From the NCBI GenBank assembly GCA_030741455.1, contig JASLVI010000113.1, positions 1 through 5,068 on the forward strand: DNA of 5,068 bases. The letters run 5' to 3'. The first letter of the stretch is position 1; each line of letters opens with the position of its first letter. The notes below the pieces were generated by a model that worked only from the letters and a program-made list of their open reading frames with translations, was not told the DNA's origin and made no database searches. The translations under genes and the position numbers were made by a program. The stretch is from Candidatus Poseidoniaceae archaeon (GTDB lineage Archaea; Thermoplasmatota; Poseidoniia; Poseidoniales; Poseidoniaceae). Shown here one piece after another: positions 1-5,068 of this stretch.

Positions 1-1530
1 GATGGAGAAGACTACTCTTCTTGGGTTCGCTCAAATGCAATCTCCATCGAAGGTCAGCCAAATACAGTACCAACGGTGGACAGTATCACAATATCACCAA
101 CCAATCCTACAACCTCAGATTCACTCATCGCATCATCAACCTCTTCTGATGCAGACATGGATTCCATCACTGACACCGAATATCGCTGGTGGAAGAACGG
201 AGTGATGACAGCGATTTCATCTTCAATTCTCGAATCAACGACGACGACGAAAGGTGATGTTTGGGTGGTCGAAGTTCGAGTGAATGATGGAACTGACTGG
301 TCTACATGGACACTCTCTTCAAATATTGAGATTCAGAACACTGCTCCTCAGTTAGAATCAGCGTCAATTAGCGCTACAGAAGTAACAACTGATCAAGACG
401 TTACACTAAGCACAATCATGAGTGATGTCGATGGTGATACACTAACAATAAGCATCGTTTGGTACCTTAATGGTACGATACAGCCGGAATATAACAATCA
501 GGCAACTCTCCCATCATCTGCGACGATTAAGGGCAACATTTGGACTGCTATTGTGCAGGCAGATGATGGTGAAGCAACAAGTTCTCAAAGCGAGACTCTT
601 TCTGTATCGATTCTTAATTCGAAACCGCTTCTTTCCATTGCACTAGATGAAAGCGTAACATCTCAAGACGACCTCTCGATTGAAACAACAATTACTGATC
701 TCGATGGGGATTTGACTGAGATTTCATCGATTACTTGGTTCCGTAATGGGTTCCGTGAAGGGTCACTTGATGGTGCAACAACGGTTCCATCATCGTATCT
801 AGGGCCAGGACAAGAATGGAGCGTAGAAGTTCTTGTCACGGATGGCGAGGCGACAGGGCTTTCATCCTCTTCAATCACGATTTCCAATGCCCCACCAACT
901 GCAATCATCACCGTCTTGACTGAATCTGCATATGCTGGTGAACGCGTTCAATTAACAGCCAGTGCATCTTCCGATCCTGATAACAGAATCGTTGCCTATC
1001 AGTGGTCTTGGTCTTCCTCATCGGGCGGACAATCATCGACATCGGGAACGGATGTCACGTTCCTCATGCCGCTTTCAGGAAGTGTATCTATCACCTTGTC
1101 CGTTACCGATGAATCCGGTGCAATAGATGAGTCCACGACAGTTGTCCAAGCATTACCAGCATTGCCATGTCCAAGTCTTACCTCGACTCTCGATGATGGT
1201 GATGTCAATCTAGCATGGTCATGGAGTTCACAAGAATCAGCGAATTTCAATGTGTATCGAAACGGTGTTCTTCTGGGTCAGACAAACAAAACGAGTTTCG
1301 CAGATACTCCGAGTATACTCGGTCTCACAACTTACAAATTGACTGTGACTATTGGAGATCGAACACTCGAATCTGATTGTCAATCACCTTCAACGCAAAT
1401 CACCATCGATACGCAAGCTGCAGATTTCGATGAAGGGCCTTCAACTACCCTTGGATTTGGTCTTGGATCACTTTACATGATTATTGGTATTCTCTTCCTT
1501 GTCGCGGTAATACTTCGGAGAGGTGATTAA
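1..1530 (+). CDS. Secreted tandem Ig/PKD-repeat protein with C-terminal membrane anchor (5' partial)
   Basis: The reading frame is open from the first base to a TAA at 1528-1530, so the start and signal peptide lie outside the window; 509 residues are visible. The GTG at 76 is internal, because the residues before it (DGEDYSSWV) match the end of a repeat. Residues 1-20 close one Ig-like unit. Three more follow at about 21-112, 113-205 and 206-295, each with an Asp-rich turn (such as SDVDGD), an aromatic strand ending in NG, a DG(T/E) turn and an N-x-x-P linker. A PKD-like domain (about 296-385, SDPDNRIVAYQWSW) and a fibronectin-III-like domain (about 386-469) come next. The only two cysteines, 390 and 460, bracket the latter and suggest a disulfide. 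A hydrophobic helix at about 484-505 ends in RRGD, as expected for a C-terminal anchor with a cytoplasmic basic end. The likely role is surface adhesion, binding or envelope structure; no catalytic motif is visible and the ligand is unknown. It is first in an apparent operon with the next two genes. Confidence 0.85.
   Translation, partial: DGEDYSSWVRSNAISIEGQPNTVPTVDSITISPTNPTTSDSLIASSTSSDADMDSITDTEYRWWKNGVMTAISSSILESTTTTKGDVWVVEVRVNDGTDWSTWTLSSNIEIQNTAPQLESASISATEVTTDQDVTLSTIMSDVDGDTLTISIVWYLNGTIQPEYNNQATLPSSATIKGNIWTAIVQADDGEATSSQSETLSVSILNSKPLLSIALDESVTSQDDLSIETTITDLDGDLTEISSITWFRNGFREGSLDGATTVPSSYLGPGQEWSVEVLVTDGEATGLSSSSITISNAPPTAIITVLTESAYAGERVQLTASASSDPDNRIVAYQWSWSSSSGGQSSTSGTDVTFLMPLSGSVSITLSVTDESGAIDESTTVVQALPALPCPSLTSTLDDGDVNLAWSWSSQESANFNVYRNGVLLGQTNKTSFADTPSILGLTTYKLTVTIGDRTLESDCQSPSTQITIDTQAADFDEGPSTTLGFGLGSLYMIIGILFLVAVILRRGD
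61..885 (+). repeat. Three full tandem Ig-like coding repeats of about 90-93 codons
   Basis: Unit boundaries at the N-x-x-P linker fall at nucleotides 61, 337, 616 and 886, giving periods of 276, 279 and 270 nt. Each unit repeats the order Asp cluster, aromatic-x-NG (RWWKNG, VWYLNG, TWFRNG), W-x-(V/A)-x-V strand and DG turn. Bases 1-60 are the tail of a further upstream unit. DNA identity between units is low, so these are old, diverged repeats and not recent duplications. The Asp clusters resemble calcium-binding turns of PKD/cadherin-like domains; calcium binding is inferred. Confidence 0.75.
1520..1527 (+). promoter_or_regulatory. Shine-Dalgarno site deciding a TTG start
   Basis: GAGGTGAT is a full match to the anti-SD core and lies four bases before the TTG at 1532. 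The in-frame GTG at 1523 falls inside this site and so is not a plausible start. The site lies in the last codons of the upstream repeat-protein gene, as expected for translation within an operon. Confidence 0.75.
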
Positions 1531-1531
1531 T

Positions 1532-2593
1532 TTGAGGGCTCGTTTGACAGTGTTTCTTGTCCTGGCGTTTCTTGTTCCGCTTCATGTAAGTGGAAATCCA
1601 GGAGGTGTCGGTAATGGATTGGAAGACATGCAATGTGGCGGAGCATGCCATGGCGACGCCAATCAAAATGCAACCTCCAACCTCGGATTAAATATCCAAC
1701 CAGCAGCATCGGTTTGGGCAGGTCAACCAGCAGAAATCATTGTTAAAATTTCTGGAATTGGAATAGAACATGATGTGGATGTGCTCGGTATTTTCTTACT
1801 ATCAACAACAAATGCGAATGGAGATGTTCCAACTTCTCATGGATGGGAAATACTCTCTGATGGGATGGGCGATGCTAATAATTACATCGAGATTTCAATG
1901 GATAATCCCCCTACATCTGTCTATTCACACACATGGATTCTAAGGGCTGATGAAATCGGTTCAAAGACGCTCTACGTTGCTGTTCAACACGGTGGTAGTT
2001 CAGGTAGTCCATACTTCGGAATATCCCAGGCTTTTGACATTGAAGTGATTCCAATCCCTGAGAATCTTCAACGATTAAACCCCGAATATTCACCAACGAC
2101 ATCAAGAGATATAGGTGATTCAACCGATTTGTGTGTTGAGACAGTGAACGCTTCGAGTGTTGAGATCGAGTGGAGAGAATCATCAGGTGATGCGATAGAA
2201 CTGACAACCATTTTGGATGGAGACTGTTGGAGAGCAACCTTACCAGCTTCCATCGATGCAAACACAATCGAATGGCGAGCAATACTCGAGGGGGAAGGGC
2301 CTACTCAAACAACGCCGTGGTTCTCATTATCTAGCCTAGAACCTCGATGGGAGGCTAACGAAATGGCTCTGAACCTTCAATCGCTTGCTCATGTTGTTCT
2401 TTTCTTTGGAATTGTTCTTTTGCTCAAGATGCCGAGAAAGGATACATCCGAATTGAAAAAATACGAAGCATCAACAGAAGTACTCGCTCAAGAAAACACA
2501 CCTCCTCCTTTACCTGCTGATGGATTGCCTGACGGCTGGAGTATGGAACAGTGGAATCACTATGGTGCAGATTATCTGGAGGGACGTCTATGA
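1532..2593 (+). CDS. Membrane-anchored exported protein with a CX3CH cytochrome-like motif
   Basis: The TTG start is chosen because GAGGTGAT lies four bases upstream; it gives 353 residues. Residues 1-21 form a signal peptide (two Arg, a hydrophobic core, then VSG). Just after it comes NPGGVGNGLEDMQCGGACHG, with C35, C39 and H40 forming CX3CH in place of the canonical CX2CH heme motif. The Gly-rich stretch, CH motif and following beta-sandwich (about 45-172, ending in a Gly/Ser-rich strand and FDIEV) resemble exported choice-of-anchor V/Reeler-like proteins that carry a short heme-like motif at the N-terminus; I make this comparison from memory. A second beta domain (about 185-270) holds the only other cysteines, 201 and 232, a likely disulfide. 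A TM helix at about 286-301 leads to a basic, Pro-rich cytoplasmic tail ending in GLPDGWSMEQWNHYG and YLEGRL. The gene starts one base after the upstream stop and overlaps the next gene by ATGA. A surface electron-transfer role is plausible but unproven; the cysteines may form a disulfide or metal site instead. Confidence 0.8.
   Translation: MRARLTVFLVLAFLVPLHVSGNPGGVGNGLEDMQCGGACHGDANQNATSNLGLNIQPAASVWAGQPAEIIVKISGIGIEHDVDVLGIFLLSTTNANGDVPTSHGWEILSDGMGDANNYIEISMDNPPTSVYSHTWILRADEIGSKTLYVAVQHGGSSGSPYFGISQAFDIEVIPIPENLQRLNPEYSPTTSRDIGDSTDLCVETVNASSVEIEWRESSGDAIELTTILDGDCWRATLPASIDANTIEWRAILEGEGPTQTTPWFSLSSLEPRWEANEMALNLQSLAHVVLFFGIVLLLKMPRKDTSELKKYEASTEVLAQENTPPPLPADGLPDGWSMEQWNHYGADYLEGRL
2578..2582 (+). 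promoter_or_regulatory. Shine-Dalgarno site for the downstream membrane gene
   Basis: GGAGG lies seven bases before the ATG at 2590, inside the end of the upstream gene. It supports that ATG over the in-frame GTG at 2551, which has no comparable site and would add a hydrophilic 13-residue leader. Confidence 0.75.
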
Positions 2594-3150
2594 TTGAAAA
2601 TGGAACATTCCACGTTATTACGACCGAGTTGGTTGTAGGATCATTTGCCCTCGCAGGGGTTTGTTTTGTTCTTCATGCGTTCTTTACTTGGAGAGAAATA
2701 GAGCCGCCTCAGTATTCCAATGTGGCCGATACAACCGCGCATGCTGCTCTTCTCTTTGGGCTACTTGCACTTCCGTTTGCGATTCTTTCCGGCTTAGGCG
2801 CATCTCCAACAGGAGCGCACACATCCCCCCTATTAGCAAACAAGATGCTCCTCTCCACTGCAGGTGGCGGCCTTGCAATTGGGGTTCTCTTCACGCGTTG
2901 GAAAAATCAACAACCAATGGAAAAAGTAGAATCCTACATTCACAATTTGCTCGGTGCATCATCAACAGGGTGTATGCTCCTAACTGCTTCATTGGGCGGA
3001 ACATACAGCCGCGGAGATTCGTTAACGGAATTCATTCCATGGATTAAGACAACAACTCCACTTCTCCCGTCTTGGATGAGCATTCTTGTAATGCTCATTG
3101 TGATTGCAGCACTTATTCTTCGAAGGACTTCAGCCGTAAAGCATGGATGA
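2590..3150 (+). CDS. Five-helix membrane protein, DUF2231-like (possible heme-b/redox partner)
   Basis: The ATG at 2590 overlaps the preceding TGA as ATGA and has GGAGG seven bases upstream, giving 186 residues and likely translational coupling. Hydrophobic segments lie at about 10-32, 48-70, 80-102, 115-137 and 160-178. Histidines occur at 8 and 29 (around helix 1), 51 (start of helix 2), 77 (loop) and 118 (start of helix 4). Helix 2 ends in SGLGA and helix 4 ends in TASLGGTYSRGDSL. The small size, a His at the start of helix 1, and these Gly-rich helix ends resemble the DUF2231 family of small membrane proteins, a resemblance judged by eye. Helix-embedded histidines next to a CX3CH protein suggest a membrane redox pair, which is inference. 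Two cysteines (25 and 128) lie in helices. It could equally be a structural or transport-associated membrane protein. Its last 21 bases overlap the convergent PAC2 gene. Confidence 0.75.
   Translation: MIENGTFHVITTELVVGSFALAGVCFVLHAFFTWREIEPPQYSNVADTTAHAALLFGLLALPFAILSGLGASPTGAHTSPLLANKMLLSTAGGGLAIGVLFTRWKNQQPMEKVESYIHNLLGASSTGCMLLTASLGGTYSRGDSLTEFIPWIKTTTPLLPSWMSILVMLIVIAALILRRTSAVKHG
3130..3150. other. Tail-to-tail overlap of two convergent genes
   Basis: The plus-strand membrane gene ends at 3150 (TGA) and the minus-strand PAC2 gene ends at 3130 (TCA read on plus, TGA on minus). The shared 21 bp encode the C-terminal TSAVKHG region on plus and the SSMLYG tail on minus. No T-run or hairpin terminator is visible on either side, so the transcripts probably read into each other's 3' ends. 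Confidence 0.85.
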
Positions 3151-3927
3151 TGGTGATGGAGCCTCATTCGGTGCGGCTTGACTAAGAAGTGATTTCAACT
3201 GTTCTTCAAGCATCTGGGCTTCTTCGAGCAGTGGCTGATCGTCGAGATGTGTTGTCGGTAGAATTGAATTAAGTTTCTTGACCAATGCAGCAGCAGCACG
3301 AGCATCAGGGAACCGAGGATCAGCCTCAACCATGACGCTAAGTACATCGATTGCTCTTCGTCGCGCTTCACTTAACAACACACCGTTTACGCCCCGGATT
3401 ACACCACTTGAAAGCAAAGGAACATCCAACCCCTTCAGCATTTCACAGACATTATCGGTTGCACCGATTCCGACCATATCGATTCCTTCCGTATCATCGT
3501 ATTCGATGGTTGGTTCTTCAATACCAGAATTACCACCCAAACCTTCCTTTGAGAAAGCGTCGATCAAAATACCCATGCGAATCTTTGAACCCTTTGACCA
3601 GTCGTAAAGAGCCCATACGATATCATGGACAAGCGGACTCGGAATAACCAATTCACTCATGAGAAGAATAATTTTGTCACACCCCTCGATGCTACACTCT
3701 GGTTTACCTGCATAGGCTCGAATAATTGGCATCGGTTTCCCATCGGTGACGAGGGTTAGTGGAGGGAGGCGAGGGTCGACGACACCGCCAACAAATTCGA
3801 GATCTAAATTATCAATGAGATAATGACCTACGATACTTGAAACCATTCCAACGCTCGGAAAGCAGGTGATGACAAGCGCTTCTTCAGTGATAACGTCCGC
3901 TCGAATCTTGACGAGAGTTCCTTCCAT
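3130..3927 (-). CDS. PAC2-family proteasome assembly chaperone / activator (PbaB-like)
   Basis: A 265-residue protein of the usual archaeal PAC2 length. The N-terminal signature is at about 20-57 (VITCFPSVGMV, then GHYLID, EFVGGV and PPL). The second conserved block is at about 175-216 (GVIRGVNGVLLSEARRR, then EADPRFPD followed by an Ala-rich helix). Residues about 230-250 are a Glu/Leu-rich helix likely to form a coiled coil, then a Pro/Ser/Ala linker and the C-terminus MLYG. The final LYG fits hydrophobic-Tyr-any (HbYX), the tail by which archaeal PbaB and proteasomal ATPases dock into the pockets of the 20S alpha ring. The likely role is therefore cytoplasmic 20S assembly or ATP-independent activation. 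The ATG at 3927 is the only sensible start, since an in-frame stop lies four codons upstream (3937-3939). No Shine-Dalgarno is seen there, so a leaderless transcript is likely. It is divergent from the nuclease gene and convergent with the envelope operon. Family assignment is strong; PbaB function is inferred from the tail. Confidence 0.9.
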   Translation of the reverse strand: MEGTLVKIRADVITEEALVITCFPSVGMVSSIVGHYLIDNLDLEFVGGVVDPRLPPLTLVTDGKPMPIIRAYAGKPECSIEGCDKIILLMSELVIPSPLVHDIVWALYDWSKGSKIRMGILIDAFSKEGLGGNSGIEEPTIEYDDTEGIDMVGIGATDNVCEMLKGLDVPLLSSGVIRGVNGVLLSEARRRAIDVLSVMVEADPRFPDARAAAALVKKLNSILPTTHLDDQPLLEEAQMLEEQLKSLLSQAAPNEAPSPSSMLYG

Positions 3928-4007
3928 AGGTGAAACTCAGCGAGGAGGCATTCAACACTTTCGGCTTCAAGCGCAGGTTTCATGTTCTTCAAGGGTAGCC
4001 CTTGTTC
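3928..4007. promoter_or_regulatory. Divergent intergenic region (PAC2 / nuclease)
   Basis: This 80-bp spacer is the only noncoding stretch in the window and must hold the promoters of both divergent genes. I see no convincing TATA/BRE box in either direction and no good Shine-Dalgarno at a suitable distance from either start, which fits leaderless transcripts with weak or degenerate promoters. A purine-rich GAGGAGG at 3942-3948 has no usable start codon behind it. A short perfect inverted repeat lies on the nuclease side. Confidence 0.5.
3990..4004. promoter_or_regulatory. Perfect 6-bp inverted repeat just upstream of the nuclease start
   Basis: CAAGGG at 3990-3995, a TAG spacer, and CCCTTG at 3999-4004 form a perfect dyad ending three bases before the ATG at 4008. 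It could be an operator for a dimeric regulator. As RNA, it could be a hairpin hiding the AAGGG that is the only weak Shine-Dalgarno candidate. A 15-bp dyad can arise by chance, so its function is unproven. Confidence 0.35.
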
Positions 4008-5068
4008 ATGGTCGAAGAGCGGAAGCACAGCCTGTCACCTTCAGCGTGGAATCGTTACGAGACGTGCCCGCGTATGTACTGGTTGAGCCGACAAGGGTTG
4101 CCAAAAAAGACAGGTATGGCCGCTTCATTGGGCACTGCTGTACATGCATCGATTGAGGATTTGTTGCAAATCGATCTCTCAGGACGAGAACCAGCCGAGT
4201 CGAATTGGATGTTTGAAGAAGCGGATCAATTGTTGCAGAATCGTTGGGAAGAAGAAAAACGATTGTTCCATGAAACACCACGTCATCCAAATTGGAAGGA
4301 AGAGAAGTACAAGGAGGCGCAAAAGCAGCAGAAGGGAGCAATTAACATGCTTCTTGACCATGTTGGTGTTCAAGGACTTGCTCATGATCGAATTACAATC
4401 GCATTATGGAAGAAAATTCAGTCCCTTGTGATCGCCGTCGAAGGAGAATTGGTAACAAAGGATGGCCATCTAATGGGTCGTTTAGATCTTTTACTTGCAG
4501 ATGTAGATGACGATGGAAAACTAACAGGCTGGCTGGTTGCAGATTTGAAGACAGGAAAACCTCCTCAAGGCAAACTCAAACCAGAAGTCAATCGTCAACT
4601 GCGGATGTATCGCGATATTCTTCTATCCAATAACGAAAAGGCACCACCTGTTCAAGCTCAAGGCTGGTATACTGCCACCGCCTCAAAATGGGATGCGGTA
4701 GGAGAAAATGTGCTTGAAGCAGCCTATGAGGCATGGAATGCAACTCAACCATCAGAAATACCTCTTCCACCCACTCCAGGACAAGGGTCTTGTGGCGGAT
4801 TCTGTGATTGGAAAGCATGGTGTCCACACTGGTGGAATTGGCGTTACCAAAACAAAACACTTCACAAGAATGATTTCGCAGATGGCGTTGTCGTCTTACA
4901 TCAATACGATGAAGGCCGATCTACAGCAACGGTTGAGGAATGCATTCCAGGAAATGAAGATGGAAATGTTGAACCAACTGGGCAGATGCGTAATGTTACC
5001 TTTGATGGACGTGGAAAAGATGTTCTTGAAGAGCTCCTTGACGCTGGACACAAAGGCCCTATCTTCCT
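4008..5068 (+). CDS. PD-(D/E)XK nuclease, Cas4/AddB/RecB-like with four-cysteine cluster (3' partial)
   Basis: The frame is open from ATG 4008 to the right edge: 353 full codons, no stop. The stop at 3996-3998 in this frame and the family-typical N-terminus (LSPSAWNRYETCPRMY) support this start; TTG 4002 is a weaker alternative. Nuclease motifs in order are GTAVH with H46, GRLD with D160, VADLKTGK with D179 and K181, and NRQLRMY with Q197 and Y201. C20 in YETCP joins C262, C266 and C272 (CGGFCDWKAWC) as the four ligands of a likely 4Fe-4S cluster, as in Cas4 and AddB. The last spacing, C-x3-C-x5-C, has one residue more than the usual C-x2-C-x5-C. Residues 60-130 form a charged helical insert. 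After the cluster, residues about 291-354 look beta-rich and start an extra C-terminal domain of unknown nature. The expected activity is metal-dependent cleavage or end resection of DNA in repair. No helicase or cas gene is visible nearby, so it may act alone or with distant partners. Confidence 0.88.
   Translation, partial: MVEERKHSLSPSAWNRYETCPRMYWLSRQGLPKKTGMAASLGTAVHASIEDLLQIDLSGREPAESNWMFEEADQLLQNRWEEEKRLFHETPRHPNWKEEKYKEAQKQQKGAINMLLDHVGVQGLAHDRITIALWKKIQSLVIAVEGELVTKDGHLMGRLDLLLADVDDDGKLTGWLVADLKTGKPPQGKLKPEVNRQLRMYRDILLSNNEKAPPVQAQGWYTATASKWDAVGENVLEAAYEAWNATQPSEIPLPPTPGQGSCGGFCDWKAWCPHWWNWRYQNKTLHKNDFADGVVVLHQYDEGRSTATVEECIPGNEDGNVEPTGQMRNVTFDGRGKDVLEELLDAGHKGPIF

Noticed and set aside
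238..249. Four ACG triplets in a row, as a possible microsatellite
   Set aside because: They are too short to be notable and encode a Thr run in a Ser/Thr-rich surface protein.
1911..2282. Long minus-strand open frame inside the CX3CH protein gene
   Set aside because: It is antisense to a gene with a clear signal peptide, domains and coupling; its translation is Leu/Ser/His-rich with no motif, as expected of a shadow frame.
2551..2589. GTG at 2551 as the start of the five-helix membrane protein
   Set aside because: The ATG at 2590 has GGAGG at good spacing and the ATGA overlap typical of coupled genes; the extra residues encode only part of the previous gene's tail in another frame.
3828..4028. 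Minus-strand open frame overlapping the PAC2 start, checked as a possible frameshifted N-terminal extension
   Set aside because: The PAC2 signature begins normally near residue 20 of the ATG 3927 product, so no missing N-terminus needs to be explained.
3866..4156. Plus-strand open frame across the divergent spacer, with a GAGGAGG at 3942-3948
   Set aside because: It overlaps the well-supported nuclease start in another frame and the PAC2 gene on the other strand. Only an ATT follows the Shine-Dalgarno-like site, and the translation shows no recognisable domain.
4008..5068. Reading the Cas4-like nuclease as part of a CRISPR-Cas locus
   Set aside because: No direct repeats with regular spacers and no other cas-like gene are present; this nuclease fold is common in general DNA repair proteins.

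Overview
The window most likely comes from a planktonic marine archaeon of the Thermoplasmatota, in the Candidatus Poseidoniia (Marine Group II/III) style. The main evidence is an archaeal PAC2-family proteasome chaperone ending in an HbYX-type tail. Supporting evidence is tandem Ig/PKD-like surface repeats with a C-terminal membrane anchor, tightly packed genes with strong Shine-Dalgarno sites matching the archaeal/bacterial anti-SD, and a cytoplasmic tail motif that I associate from memory with this group. The lineage call is inference; no rRNA or other taxonomic marker is present.

Layout. Positions 1-3150 hold three plus-strand genes that look like one operon. First is the 3' part of a large secreted, membrane-anchored repeat protein (1-1530). 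One base after its stop comes a signal-peptide protein with a CX3CH cytochrome-like motif, one TM helix and a cytoplasmic tail (1532-2593). Overlapping its stop by ATGA is a five-helix, DUF2231-like membrane protein (2590-3150). Positions 3130-3927 on the minus strand encode the PAC2 protein; its last codons overlap the end of the operon by 21 bp in a tail-to-tail arrangement. After an 80-bp divergent spacer containing a perfect 6-bp inverted repeat, a plus-strand PD-(D/E)XK nuclease with a Cas4/AddB-type four-cysteine set starts at 4008 and runs off the right edge. No ORF covering this gene is obvious unless an open right end is allowed; I translated it by hand.

How the genes may work together. 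The operon looks like an envelope module. The repeat protein is exposed outside, the CX3CH protein sits on the outer face with its tail inside, and the multi-helix protein carries several helix-associated histidines and could be a heme-b or redox partner. That link is a hypothesis from gene order and residues. The PAC2 protein belongs to proteasome assembly or activation, and the nuclease to DNA repair or processing. They share only a divergent spacer, so a functional link between them is not shown.

No tRNA, rRNA, CRISPR array, insertion sequence or attachment site was seen. Apart from the 80-bp spacer the window is fully coding.
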